Part shown: in pieces, positions 17,063 through 26,156 of the stretch
Layout of the letters: each line of letters begins with the position of its first letter
Numbering within the stretch: the first letter of the stretch is position 1
Source of the DNA: Chryseosolibacter sp964551035
GTDB lineage: Bacteria > Bacteroidota > Bacteroidia > Cytophagales > Cyclobacteriaceae
Assembly: GCA_964551035.1 (NCBI GenBank)
Contig: CAZKBK010000007.1
Coordinates: 84,556-148,555, forward strand
Direction: 5' to 3'
DNA: 64,000 bases
Notes under the pieces: generated by a model
Database searches by the model: none
What the model was told of the DNA's origin: nothing
What the model saw: the letters and a program-made list of their open reading frames with translations, nothing else
Made by a program: the position numbers and the translations under genes

Positions 17063-17102
17063 TTGGGGATTAGGTGTTAGGTATTAAGTATTAGGTATTA
17101 AG
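17063..17102. repeat. Low-complexity repeats in the ilvN-ilvC gap
   Basis: The 58-bp gap is mostly variations of GGTATTAAG/GGTATTA/GGTGTTAGG in tandem, matching in style the repeats at 13216 and 54585. No hairpin or T-run is evident, so transcription should read through. Confidence 0.6.
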
Positions 17103-17119
17103 ACAAAACAAATTTTCTT

Positions 17120-18190
17120 ATGGCACAAATCAATTTTGGCGGAGTCACGGAGGAAGTGGTGACGCGGGAAGAGTTTCCAATGAGCAAAGCGTTAGACCTC
17201 CTCAGGAACGAGACGATCGCGATCATCGGCTATGGTGTACAAGGGCCGGCTCAGGCGCTAAACCTGCGCGACAATGGGTTCAATGTAATCGTCGGTCAGC
17301 GCAAGGGGACAAGAACGTGGAGCAAGGCGATTGAACATGGATGGATTCCCGGAGAGACGCTGTTTGAGATTGAAGAAGCGGCGTCCCGTGGAACGATCAT
17401 TGAATTCTTACTTTCCGACGCGGGGCAGATCGCGCTTTGGCCGACCATTCAACCACACCTGACCCCGGGAAAGACATTGTATTTCTCGCATGGATTTGCC
17501 ATCACCTTCAAGGAACAGACTGGTATCATTCCCCCTTCCGGCGTGGATGTCGTGCTGGCAGCACCGAAGGGATCGGGAACTTCCGTACGAAGGTTGTTCC
17601 TCCAGGGCAAGGGCATCAACTCGAGCTATGCCGTATTTCAGGACGCGTCCGGCCAAGCAAAGCAAAAGGCAATTGCGCTCGGCATTGGCGTGGGCTCTGG
17701 ATATTTGTTTGAGACGACCTTCAAGAAGGAGGTCTTTTCAGACCTTACCGGTGAACGTGGCACGTTGATGGGCGCCATCGCAGGGATCTTTGAAGCGCAG
17801 TATGAGGTTCTCCGTGCAAACGGCCATTCGCCTTCAGAGGCCTTTAACGAAACCGTGGAGGAACTCACGCAATCGCTTATGCCCCTCGTTGCAGAAAATG
17901 GAATGGACTGGATGTACGCCAACTGTTCTACCACTGCTCAACGTGGCGCGCTGGATTGGAAAAAGCGATTTAAGGCCGCGACCCTTCCCGTTTTTCAGGA
18001 GCTCTACAAGAGCGTCGCATCGGGACAGGAAGCGAAACGCACTATCGAAAGCTGCAGCCAGCCCGACTATCGCGAAAAGCTGTCGGAGGAGCTTAAAGAA
18101 GTTCGTGAAAGCGAGCTATGGCAAGCCGGTGCCGCCGTTCGCAAGTTGCGCCCTGAAAAACAGCACGTCGAAGAGAGCATGATCAATTAA
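17120..18190 (+). CDS. ilvC: Ketol-acid reductoisomerase
   Basis: Isomerises and reduces acetolactate/acetohydroxybutyrate using NAD(P)H and Mg. The Rossmann motif IAIIGYGVQGPAQALNLRDNG is at residues ~34-54; GQRKGTRTWSKA after strand 2 is the cofactor-specificity loop, whose basic and Ser residues suggest NADPH. The knotted C-terminal domain contains VFSDLTGERGTLMGAIAGIFEAQYEVL with the metal ligands. At 356 residues it is a short (class I-like) enzyme with an N-terminal extension. In the ilv operon between ilvN and ilvA. Confidence 0.95.
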   Translation: MAQINFGGVTEEVVTREEFPMSKALDLLRNETIAIIGYGVQGPAQALNLRDNGFNVIVGQRKGTRTWSKAIEHGWIPGETLFEIEEAASRGTIIEFLLSDAGQIALWPTIQPHLTPGKTLYFSHGFAITFKEQTGIIPPSGVDVVLAAPKGSGTSVRRLFLQGKGINSSYAVFQDASGQAKQKAIALGIGVGSGYLFETTFKKEVFSDLTGERGTLMGAIAGIFEAQYEVLRANGHSPSEAFNETVEELTQSLMPLVAENGMDWMYANCSTTAQRGALDWKKRFKAATLPVFQELYKSVASGQEAKRTIESCSQPDYREKLSEELKEVRESELWQAGAAVRKLRPEKQHVEESMIN

Positions 18191-18216
18191 GCACGGTCGC
18201 AAGCCCATTGCCTTCT

Positions 18217-19470
18217 ATGGTAACACAAACAAACGCACTCACGCTCGACATCAATGCGGCATACTACACGCTGAAGCCGGTTGTATTGAAAACGCCCTTA
18301 CAATATCACCGCAAGCTGTCCGAGCGCTTCGGGGCGGAAGTCTACGTGAAACGCGAAGACCTCCAGGTGGTCAGGTCGTACAAACTTCGGGGCGCGTATA
18401 ACCTTATTCAAAGTCTAACCAATGCGCAGCGCCGCCGCGGTGTGGTGTGTGCCAGCGCCGGTAACCATGCGCAGGGCGTAGCCTTCTCCTGCCGGCAACT
18501 CGACATCAGGGGCGTGATTTATATGCCTGCGATAACACCGAAACAAAAGATCAACCAGGTTCGAATGTTTGGCGGCGACCTCATTGAGATTGTTCTTACC
18601 GGCGACACCTTCGATGAGTGCCAGGCGCATGCGCTGGAGTTCACGAAAGCACACGACATGGTGTTCATTCCCCCGTTCGACCATCCGCGCGTGATCGAAG
18701 GGCAAGGCACCGTGGGCAAAGAGATCCTGGACGAACTGTCCGGCGTCGATTTCCTTTTCGTTCCCGTAGGGGGAGGCGGACTGTGTGCGGGCATCAGCGA
18801 ATATTTCAGATTGTACTCGCCTGCAACGAAGATTATCGGGGCGGAGCCTGTAGGCGCCCCTTCGATGCACGAAGCCCTAAAAGCGCGCAAGCCAGTCAAG
18901 CTCGAAAAAATTCAACGTTTTGTGGACGGCGCGTCCGTTCAGAAAGTAGGGGATCTCACCTTCGATTTGTGCAAAGACGCCATCACCGACATGCTGCTTG
19001 TTCCTGAAGGCAAGGTGAGCTCCACCATCCTGCAACTCTACAATGAGGATGCGATCGTCGCTGAACCTGCCGGAGCGTTATCCATTGCCGCTCTGGACCT
19101 TTATGCCGAACACCTGCGCGGCAAAAAAATCGTGTGCATCCTGAGCGGAGGCAACAATGACATCGATCGCATGCAGGAGATCAAGGAGCGGTCGCTGCTT
19201 TACGAAGGACTGAAACACTACTTTATCGTTCGGTTCGCGCAACGCCCCGGGGCACTGAAGGAATTTGTCAACTTCATTCTTGGCCCTAACGATGATATCG
19301 TCAGGTTTGAATTCATTCAAAAGCACAACAAGGAAAGTGGCCCCGCGCTGATCGGCATCGAGGTGAAGTCGAAGGAGGAATTTGACGCCCTGATCTCACG
19401 AATGGATGATCACAAACTGAACTACACGCTCGTGAATCAAAACGAAAATCTCTTCGAATACCTCGTTTGA
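18217..19470 (+). CDS. ilvA: Threonine dehydratase (biosynthetic)
   Basis: Deaminates threonine to 2-oxobutyrate, the committed step of isoleucine synthesis. Fold-type II PLP domain with Lys56 in VRSYKLRGAYN, SAGNHAQGVA and the glycine-rich VPVGGGGLCAGI; SGGNNDIDR closes the catalytic domain near residue 315. Residues ~330-417 form one ACT-like regulatory domain (HYFIVRFAQRPGALKEFVNFIL), shorter than the double domain of E. coli IlvA but usual for Gram-positive and Bacteroidota enzymes. The start is ATG 18217; a TTG three codons upstream is less likely. Last gene of the ilv operon, 26 bases after ilvC. Confidence 0.95.
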   Translation: MVTQTNALTLDINAAYYTLKPVVLKTPLQYHRKLSERFGAEVYVKREDLQVVRSYKLRGAYNLIQSLTNAQRRRGVVCASAGNHAQGVAFSCRQLDIRGVIYMPAITPKQKINQVRMFGGDLIEIVLTGDTFDECQAHALEFTKAHDMVFIPPFDHPRVIEGQGTVGKEILDELSGVDFLFVPVGGGGLCAGISEYFRLYSPATKIIGAEPVGAPSMHEALKARKPVKLEKIQRFVDGASVQKVGDLTFDLCKDAITDMLLVPEGKVSSTILQLYNEDAIVAEPAGALSIAALDLYAEHLRGKKIVCILSGGNNDIDRMQEIKERSLLYEGLKHYFIVRFAQRPGALKEFVNFILGPNDDIVRFEFIQKHNKESGPALIGIEVKSKEEFDALISRMDDHKLNYTLVNQNENLFEYLV

Positions 19471-19522
19471 GAAAAGAGTACGGATGGATCCGTCCAATCC
19501 ACCCGCCTCCATTAAGCGAAAT

Positions 19523-20422
19523 TCAGAATTTATGGACAATAAAGCTGATCGCGCCATTGACGAACAGTCCTTCAAGTGGGCGCATGCCGGCTTCCAGGGT
19601 CACGACGGTATTGCCAAAGAAGGGAATCCTCCGTCCTTCGTTCTGCTCCCGCCAAAAGGGATTTCTGTACCAGCGAAAGCCGGCCCTTGCGCCAAATAAC
19701 CCACTGAGCTCTTTGCTCGGCCCCTCACCCAGTCCAAACGTTTCCTGTGTGAGCTTGACCGTTGTAGGCAGGATCATGACATCGACATAAGGACGGAAGA
19801 TGCTTCCCGCACCAAACTTTGCCGTTTTTCCGTTGAGCGTCCGCTCAAGTTGAAAAAAATACTGCCGCTGTTTCCCGATGCCGATGTAAACACCTTTGTG
19901 AAAGATCGATGCGGGCTTGTAGTCGATCAAAAGGCCATCGTCGTAGCCAAACCCGGAGTTCCTCAAATAAACGCCGCCGCGGAGGATCATGATCCGTTTA
20001 ACCGTTCCGGTGATTGGAACATACTTCGTCGTCGCCAGGCGCTTATTCGTACCAAAGATATCCTCCTCTTTGTATCCCAGGATGACGTTTACCTTTTTTT
20101 CGGCGTTTACAGAATTCAAGCGCAAGTACACGCCACCATCAAAAACAAACCCGGTACCTTCGCTTCCAAAACGCACGAGGGGCAAGCGCACCGATCCTTC
20201 CGCGGAGATCCTGTCATTCACCTTGTATTCGCCGTTTGCTCCGATGACAAACAGCATCGCCCCGTCTATGTTGCTAAAACCCACGTCCACACCATAGAAC
20301 TCTACAGCAACATGACCTTTCAGTACGGCGTCCGGGTCATCGTGTGCCTTCTTATAATACTCCTGTGCCGACGCGGAAAGGCAGAGGCTGACCAGGGAAA
20401 GAACGATTATTGATCTTCTCAT
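19523..20422 (-). CDS. Secreted/outer-membrane beta-barrel-like protein, function unknown
   Basis: A 299-residue protein with a clear signal peptide (MRRSIIVLSLVSLCLSASAQ). The rest alternates polar and hydrophobic residues with many Gly, Tyr and Phe (GVDVGFSNIDGAMLFVIGANGEYKV), ends in Phe (FIVHKF) and reads like an outer-membrane barrel of ~10-12 strands. I do not recognise a named family. The start is the ATG at 20422; the frame extends 11 codons further without a convincing start. It follows a similar secreted gene (20488-21423) on the same strand by 65 bases and may be cotranscribed with it. Confidence 0.7.
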   Translation of the reverse strand: MRRSIIVLSLVSLCLSASAQEYYKKAHDDPDAVLKGHVAVEFYGVDVGFSNIDGAMLFVIGANGEYKVNDRISAEGSVRLPLVRFGSEGTGFVFDGGVYLRLNSVNAEKKVNVILGYKEEDIFGTNKRLATTKYVPITGTVKRIMILRGGVYLRNSGFGYDDGLLIDYKPASIFHKGVYIGIGKQRQYFFQLERTLNGKTAKFGAGSIFRPYVDVMILPTTVKLTQETFGLGEGPSKELSGLFGARAGFRWYRNPFWREQNEGRRIPFFGNTVVTLEAGMRPLEGLFVNGAISFIVHKF

Positions 20423-20487
20423 AGGGGTAAGGTTGCGTGAGACCCGCGCGGGCATTGCCAGCTGATCTCATGCGATTAAAAATAACG

Positions 20488-21423
20488 TCAAAGTTGGGAC
20501 TTGATGTGAAGGACCAAATCCTTTTGAAGGTTGGAAATAATGTTGCGTACTTCCTGGACGTAGAGCGCCTCATCGGCATGAATGGCGTATTCCCCTTTCG
20601 ACGACAAGCCGAGCAGCGATCCATTGAACGACCCTTCCTTCACGAGGCCTTTGCTCCAATCGTTGTTGCCCCACACAGCCCGTTTAAACGCAATCCAGGC
20701 AAAAGATCCCTTTGGATTAACGATCATGATGACGGGCGTGATGCTGAGTCCGGCCTGCGTTTCAAGCGTATTGCGCGTCATTGTCTTGGATCCTTCGAAC
20801 GTGGCAAACCGGATCTGATAGCCGATGCTAAGCAGGTTGACGTTTTCCTTGGTCGACAACTTCTGATAAAAGTTGCCGGAAATTTTCGCCGATGTTAAAA
20901 ATACGTTCTTTTCGCGCGGACGAAAGATGCTGCGTTCCCTGGTGTCATAGACCATTGGATCGGTTCCGCCCACCTTGTCGAAGATGACAGTGCCATCCGT
21001 CTTTCCGATCATCACATTCTTGCCGTCGGCTTTTCCTTTTGCATATTCGCTCTGCAACAGGGCTTCGCCATCGCTGATATTGAATCCGGCCGCTTTCAGT
21101 CCGGAAACCAACTCCTTGTGGAGGTCATCGATGAGTGACTGAAGGGCTTCCTTGCTGACACCCGCCAATGCCGCCTCCGCAAAGGCACTGCCGACACCCT
21201 GCTTTTGCATCACACCGGCCTGCGACTTACCTTTCATCAAGGATGCCTGCATAAAGAAATAGTCGTTGATGAAAATTGGATTGTCCCGAAACGACTTGGC
21301 CACCGCACCGGGAAACTTTGTGTCTACTTTGCATTCCTTGATAAAGTCAAAGTCCGACCAATCGGTTTGCGCGTAAACGTTCATCGCACAAACCGATAAT
21401 AAAACTAGAAGAATTTTTTTCAT
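20488..21423 (-). CDS. Secreted protein of unknown function
   Basis: 311 residues, starting MKKILLVLLSVCAMNVYAQ, a type I signal peptide. The mature part is rich in helix-compatible stretches (AFAEAALAGVSKEALQSLIDDL) followed by a strand-rich half (ITPVIMIVNPKGSFAWIAF), with no cysteine cluster or C-terminal sorting domain. I do not recognise the family. It lies between the response regulator and the barrel-like protein, all on the minus strand. A TACTTTTG element on the minus strand (21485-21478), 55 bases upstream, could be its promoter. Confidence 0.65.
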   Translation of the reverse strand: MKKILLVLLSVCAMNVYAQTDWSDFDFIKECKVDTKFPGAVAKSFRDNPIFINDYFFMQASLMKGKSQAGVMQKQGVGSAFAEAALAGVSKEALQSLIDDLHKELVSGLKAAGFNISDGEALLQSEYAKGKADGKNVMIGKTDGTVIFDKVGGTDPMVYDTRERSIFRPREKNVFLTSAKISGNFYQKLSTKENVNLLSIGYQIRFATFEGSKTMTRNTLETQAGLSITPVIMIVNPKGSFAWIAFKRAVWGNNDWSKGLVKEGSFNGSLLGLSSKGEYAIHADEALYVQEVRNIISNLQKDLVLHIKSQL

Positions 21424-21583
21424 GAGCTTTGTATTAATTAAAACCAACATCTGTTGCAGACATTCGCAACAACGGAACAAAAGTAGAAGGCAGCATGGGG
21501 CAGGGATATACCGGCGTGCCAGTATTTTGGCATACCAGCACGGGATGAGACTGTACTGTGGAATCAGGGTATGTAGACTACCG

Positions 21584-22198
21584 TCAGATCAGATTATTCG
21601 CGTAAGCGAACTTGATAAGACCCACCAACGAGCTTGTGGCAGTCTTTTTGAAGATGTTCTTGCGATGGGTCTCAACAGTCCGTTCACTGATAAACAACTC
21701 TTCCGCGATCTGTTTGTTTGAGTATTCCCGGGCGATGAGCTTAAGGATCTCTCTTTCACGATCGGTCAACAAACGCCCTTCATCCGGATTCTGCAGATTG
21801 GTGATCAGAATCTTGTTGATGTCGCTACTGAGGTACACACGTCCCTGGCGAACTTCATCTATGGCCGCCAGCAGCTCCTGATGCGTATCTTTTTTCAGGA
21901 CGTAGCCATTGACACCAGCCCGAAGGATCTCCTTTACCAGGTGGGTTTCGTCATGCATGCTGAGAACGATGGTCTTGATCGACGGCTGAATGCGCCTCAC
22001 GGTATTGACGAGTGAGAGTCCATCCATTCCCGGCATATGAAAATCGGTGATGATGATATCCACGTCGTTCGACTTGAGAAAGAGCAGCGCTTTTTCGGCG
22101 CTTTCGGCAACGCCCGCAACAACAAGTCCTTCCTTTTCAAGGAGATTCCTGATCCCGTCAAGCAGGATCGCATGATCATCCACCAGCAAAATTTTCAT
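21584..22198 (-). CDS. NarL/FixJ-type response regulator
   Basis: 204 residues: receiver domain 1-~120 (ILLVDDHAILLDGIRNLL, phospho-acceptor Asp52 in IIITDFHMPGMDG, conserved Lys in YVLKKDTHQ), then a LuxR-type HTH (LTDREREILKLIAREYSNKQIAEELFISERTVETHR). It is a DNA-binding transcription regulator. The start is the ATG of MKILLVDDH; a 26-codon upstream extension does not resemble a receiver. It follows the histidine kinase on the same strand with a 99-base gap and is its evident partner. ATATACCGG occurs just upstream (22237) and again downstream (21506), a possible binding site. Confidence 0.93.
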   Translation of the reverse strand: MKILLVDDHAILLDGIRNLLEKEGLVVAGVAESAEKALLFLKSNDVDIIITDFHMPGMDGLSLVNTVRRIQPSIKTIVLSMHDETHLVKEILRAGVNGYVLKKDTHQELLAAIDEVRQGRVYLSSDINKILITNLQNPDEGRLLTDREREILKLIAREYSNKQIAEELFISERTVETHRKNIFKKTATSSLVGLIKFAYANNLI

Positions 22199-22297
22199 TT
22201 CCGCCACCCTTCCGAATTTTGGTCTAAAGAAATTAAATATACCGGAATCGTTCATATACACAAAATACCAGGTCATTCGTACCCGAAGGTATCCGTG

Positions 22298-24301
22298 CTA
22301 CTGGGTATTTGGAGATACCGCGACGTCCACGCTGCCGGGGACCGTCTTCAGGGGAACCCTGATGATGAGCGTGGTGCCCCTTCGGCCGGGGTTTGAGTCT
22401 ACGTCCATCTCTGCCCTGATCAAATTCACCCGCGACCGAATGTTCTTCCACCCATATCCGCCGCCCAGACCGAGCTGTTGCACGTCAAACCCATTCCCAT
22501 CGTCCTCGATGGTCACGGTGACTCCATCCTCATAGCCGACGAGTTGTATTTCAATCAGCGTAGCGCCCGCATGCTTCAGGACGTTGTTGACCCATTCCTG
22601 AATGATCCGGTAAAGGGAAATCTCGCTTAACGATTCCAGTCGTGCCGGAACATCAAAACTGACCACCCGCACGGCGACTTTGCCCGAATCTGTGATTCGG
22701 CCCGACATTTCCCTGAGCGCCGGGGTAAGCCCGTTCTGGACCAGCGTCTGAGGCATCAGGTTGAAGGCGATGCTTCGGATTTCCCTGTGCATGTCGTTCA
22801 ACAGGCCTTCAGCCCTGGCGGCTACATTTATCCTTTCCTCGAGCGGCGTGTCATTGTGGATGCGGTGTATATCGAGCCTCAACGCCGAAATCAATTGACC
22901 GATACCGTCATGCAAATCCTGGGCAAACCGCCTTCGTTCCGTTTCCTGCGACTCGATCGTCGCCTGAATCTGCGCTTCACGCAACAGCAGTTCACGTTTG
23001 CGCCTGAGCCTGCCTCTTAACAACAGGAAGATAATCACGATCAAAAGCAACGTGGTCGCCAATGCAAAAATGACCACCCGGTTGCGACCAATCCGTGCAG
23101 CCTGCTCGGCGACAACGGCATTTTTTAATGCGAGTTCCTGTTCCTTCTTCTCGGTGGCGAATCGTGTTTCCATCTCGGCAATCGCCTCGGCATTTGCATT
23201 CTTGTATAATGAATCCTTCGCGATTGCCCAGAGGCGGTAGTATTTGCTCGCGTTCAGGTAATCTCCGATGCCCTCGTAGTTTTTTGCCAGCGCGAAATAC
23301 GTCCAGTCAAATTTCATCCGGAGTTTGAATCTCCGGGCCATGTCCAACGCCTCAAGTCCTGCGTCAAGACCCTTTCGATACTGCCCCGTTGTCGCATAGA
23401 GGTCTGAAATGGTGTAAAGGTCGGATACTATAAAGAAGGGGTTTCCTACTTTTTCGCGGTAGGGTCTCGCCTTTAGGTACTGCTCAATGGCCAGATCCGG
23501 GTTACCGGCCTCCGCGTATATTTTTCCAAGGATGAAATGCGCGTTCGCCAACTGTTGGTTGTTGTTGTTCCTTTTGGCAGCATCCATGCCTTTCTCAATA
23601 TAGTAACGCGCAGAATCGAGCTCCCCCGTTGCTCCATAACAGACGGCAATGTTATTGTAGGTATATAAGGCGACCCACTCCCATTCAGTACCCTCCATCA
23701 TCTGAATGTTCTTTCGGCCCTGATCAATACAGTCGCGATAGCGTTTCAATTCCAGGTAGGCCCAAGCAATGTTCGTGTGAAGTTTAAGTTCTGTCTCGCG
23801 ATGCGGAAATCGCTCGATGAGGCGAAGGCCCTTAAGCATGTAGTCGATCCCCTTCTCGGCCCTTCCCGCAAATACATTGGTCTTTCCCAAATCTGAATAC
23901 ACCCTCAGCAATGCTTCATCCTGACCGGAAGCCGTTGCAAAATCGAGCGCGCGTAACTGGCAGGCGATGGCGCTGTCCGTGCGCCCCGAACGCACACAAC
24001 TGACTCCACGCGCAAGATTCAACCAGGTCAACACCGCCTTGTCCGAAGACGCACCATGCGCATCTTCCATTGCCCGCATATAGCGGCTCCCCCGCTCAAC
24101 GTCGCTCCTCAAGGTCTCATTTACGAGAAGGTAATACGCCCTTGCTTTTTCTGTCCCCTGTAGCTTCTCCACAGCGGAAGCGATCGAGTCGATTGAAGGC
24201 GTCTGCCCCTGCAACGGACATGTGGCCAGAAAAACGGCGATTGCCAACATGATGCGGGCGACCGCCTGTAGGTGTCCGGTTCCTGATTGTCGTAGGGTCA
24301 T
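22298..24301 (-). CDS. TPR-containing sensor histidine kinase (HisKA_3 type)
   Basis: 667 residues: signal peptide (ATCPLQGQ near residue 30), about six TPR-like repeats (~50-370) that would lie in the periplasm, a transmembrane helix VVIFALATTLLLIVIIFLLL (~400-420), a coiled coil, then a dimerisation/phospho-acceptor domain with RRFAQDLHDGIGQL (His464) and an HATPase with NVLKHAGA and DDGNGF. This layout is typical of Bacteroidota NarX-like kinases paired with LuxR-type regulators. The signal it senses is unknown. Its ATG overlaps the stop of the small upstream ORF as ATGA. Confidence 0.93.
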   Translation of the reverse strand: MTLRQSGTGHLQAVARIMLAIAVFLATCPLQGQTPSIDSIASAVEKLQGTEKARAYYLLVNETLRSDVERGSRYMRAMEDAHGASSDKAVLTWLNLARGVSCVRSGRTDSAIACQLRALDFATASGQDEALLRVYSDLGKTNVFAGRAEKGIDYMLKGLRLIERFPHRETELKLHTNIAWAYLELKRYRDCIDQGRKNIQMMEGTEWEWVALYTYNNIAVCYGATGELDSARYYIEKGMDAAKRNNNNQQLANAHFILGKIYAEAGNPDLAIEQYLKARPYREKVGNPFFIVSDLYTISDLYATTGQYRKGLDAGLEALDMARRFKLRMKFDWTYFALAKNYEGIGDYLNASKYYRLWAIAKDSLYKNANAEAIAEMETRFATEKKEQELALKNAVVAEQAARIGRNRVVIFALATTLLLIVIIFLLLRGRLRRKRELLLREAQIQATIESQETERRRFAQDLHDGIGQLISALRLDIHRIHNDTPLEERINVAARAEGLLNDMHREIRSIAFNLMPQTLVQNGLTPALREMSGRITDSGKVAVRVVSFDVPARLESLSEISLYRIIQEWVNNVLKHAGATLIEIQLVGYEDGVTVTIEDDGNGFDVQQLGLGGGYGWKNIRSRVNLIRAEMDVDSNPGRRGTTLIIRVPLKTVPGSVDVAVSPNTQ

Positions 24302-24579
24302 AGCGCACTGTTTTTATTGCGCATCGACCAGGAACGGGAAGCGCTCGGTTTTAACGGCTGGACAAGGGTTTGACGCATCAGGTTAAAGGCGATACTTCGA
24401 ACCTTTCGCGTCTCGCCATAATCGGAGCGGTAAAATGTGTGCTGATGATGAATGAGGTATTGCGCCTGGTCCGTGACGGACAGTGCGCATAGGTTTACTT
24501 TGTGCTCCTCCAATACGATGTCCTGGCTCAGGACTGAGAAGCATCCGAACGCAAATAACAACAACAGCGACGTTCGCAT
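24298..24579 (-). CDS. Small secreted ORF carrying a fragment of a histidine kinase (possible remnant)
   Basis: 93 residues: a signal peptide (MRTSLLLLFAFGCFSVLSQ), ~40 residues of unknown type, then VRSIAFNLMRQTLVQ, almost identical to IRSIAFNLMPQTLVQ in the kinase that follows (about residue 508). The DNA matches too (24376-24402 against 22753-22779). Most likely an internally deleted paralogous kinase whose N-terminus and a scrap of the dimerisation domain remain, or a partial duplication. It still overlaps the intact kinase as ATGA, so it may be translated and coupled to it. Whether the short product does anything is unknown. Confidence 0.5.
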   Translation of the reverse strand: MRTSLLLLFAFGCFSVLSQDIVLEEHKVNLCALSVTDQAQYLIHHQHTFYRSDYGETRKVRSIAFNLMRQTLVQPLKPSASRSWSMRNKNSAL

Positions 24580-24840
24580 TAGCGTGGGGTTACACGACAA
24601 ATACTGGCCCCAAGGTATAAATATTGCCTCATTTTCCCAGCGTCCATTTGTGCTTTTGGTTATCGTTGAATAGTCGGCGAGAACGGTTCCGTTTAACAAA
24701 TTCAGAACGTCATGGCGCATTTGGTTAATTGTTAATCTTATACGTATATTTACCTACCAGGAAATCCCCATTTCATGACGACGCGCTGAATTGCTTTCGG
24801 CAGCGTCAACGCCACATCGACATTTAAACCCTTTTTACCT

Positions 24841-24954
24841 ATGAACTTCATCATTTACGTCCTCGTTTCCATCGCAAGCGTTTTCAGCGCAGCCAGCGCT
24901 CAGTCCGCCGACCATGTCGATTCCGACGACGCCGCCACCTTTTATCACTCATGA
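24841..24954 (+). CDS. Possible 37-residue secreted peptide
   Basis: ATG at 24841 opens 37 codons encoding a good signal-peptide-like start (NFIIYVLVSIASVFSAASAQ) and a short acidic tail (SADHVDSDDAATFYHS). The TGA lies ten bases before the glycosyltransferase start and inside a hairpin. It may be a genuine small peptide, a truncated gene, or chance. Confidence 0.35.
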   Translation: MNFIIYVLVSIASVFSAASAQSADHVDSDDAATFYHS

Positions 24955-24970
24955 GTGTAGACAGTGATAA
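24942..24970 (+). repeat. Inverted repeat at the glycosyltransferase start
   Basis: TTATCACT and AGTGATAA flank a 13-base centre that itself contains ACTCATGAGT. The right arm spans the GTG start of the glycosyltransferase (24964), so the hairpin could mask translation initiation or be an operator. Confidence 0.5.
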
Positions 24971-26151
24971 GCGTCTGCATTATCACTAAGAACGAACAGC
25001 GCAACATCTCCGCATGTATCCTGTCGGTAAAGTCGATTGCCGATGAGATCATCGTTGCCGACACCGGGTCTTCGGACCAGACGATCGCGCTCGCCCATGT
25101 GCTGGGTGCGCGAACGGCTTCCATCCCGTGGACGGACGATTTCGCGGCGGCACGCAACGAGTGCCTGGACCTGGCCTCTCATGAATGGGTTCTCTTTATA
25201 GACGCTGATGAACGCCTTGTCGATGGCGCTGCCTTACGAAAAGCGTTGCATTCCGCTCCCGCCCAAACGGGTGGATTCTACCTCATCCGGCGCGACACCT
25301 ACCTGCACCACAAGACGTTTAAAAGAGGGAAAATCCCCACTCTGATCGTCCGCGCCTTCCGTCGTCGATCCGGCATTCGGTATGAGGGCATCGTTCACGA
25401 AGTTGTTGCACCGGCAATCGTTCGCGCCAACTTGCAGATCGAACTCGCACAGCACGCGTTCCTCGACCACGCCATCGACAGGCAATCTCCTGATCATGTC
25501 CTGAACAAACAGCGGCACTATCTCGCACTCATCGACAGGGCACTCGAGAGCGGGGAGAATGCGTGGCTCACTTACCAGAAAGCAAAGACGCACTGGTTTT
25601 TAAACCAAGGTGATATCGCCATCCCGCTCTTCCAATCTTTGGCGCAAAATGCCGTCGCTGAATTCAGGCCTGCATGCCTCAACAACCTCGCATCGATCCA
25701 CATAAGCCAGGGTGAATGCGCTGAAGCCGGCCATTTACTTAAGCGGAGCCTGGCGCTCCAACCACGTGCGGCAGCGACGTCGTTATTGTTGGGCGATGTC
25801 TTACTGAAACAAGACCGGCCGCGCGAAGCGTTGCGTCATTACTCAAGCCTCAGCAGCAATAGCCGTCGGTATGCACGCGGCGTGTTTGTACCCATGGCTG
25901 GATTTGTTTATCCGGCATACAAATATCACCGCATGGCTATGTGTCTGTCAGCCGCCGGATTCCTAAAACGTCAACTCCTGCGCCTTGCCTTGCACCACGA
26001 ACAAGACCATCCCGACACGCTGATGGAACTGGTGAGATTCTATAAATCGCGAAATGATCAGGTTCGTGCCGGTCGGTTTCTGAGATCGCTGGTTGCCGTG
26101 AACCCCGAATGGACAGCCCTTCGGGAGCATGCCGAATCCCTTTCCGCGTAA
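24964..26151 (+). CDS. GT2-family glycosyltransferase with TPR-like C-terminus
   Basis: 395 residues starting at GTG, forced by an in-frame TAG six bases upstream. The GT-A domain (~1-230) shows ISVCIITKNEQRNI, VADTGSSDQT and the metal-binding DxD-like FIDADERL, typical of the SunS/WaaE-like inverting GT2 group. The remainder (~200-390) has tetratricopeptide-like helices (AWLTYQKAKTHWFLNQGDIAIPLF). It probably transfers a sugar to lipid, protein or another saccharide in the cytoplasm; acceptor unknown. A GT-B glycosyltransferase starts five bases after its stop, so the two likely act in one small glycosylation pathway. Confidence 0.88.
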   Translation: MISVCIITKNEQRNISACILSVKSIADEIIVADTGSSDQTIALAHVLGARTASIPWTDDFAAARNECLDLASHEWVLFIDADERLVDGAALRKALHSAPAQTGGFYLIRRDTYLHHKTFKRGKIPTLIVRAFRRRSGIRYEGIVHEVVAPAIVRANLQIELAQHAFLDHAIDRQSPDHVLNKQRHYLALIDRALESGENAWLTYQKAKTHWFLNQGDIAIPLFQSLAQNAVAEFRPACLNNLASIHISQGECAEAGHLLKRSLALQPRAAATSLLLGDVLLKQDRPREALRHYSSLSSNSRRYARGVFVPMAGFVYPAYKYHRMAMCLSAAGFLKRQLLRLALHHEQDHPDTLMELVRFYKSRNDQVRAGRFLRSLVAVNPEWTALREHAESLSA

Positions 26152-26156
26152 ACCGA

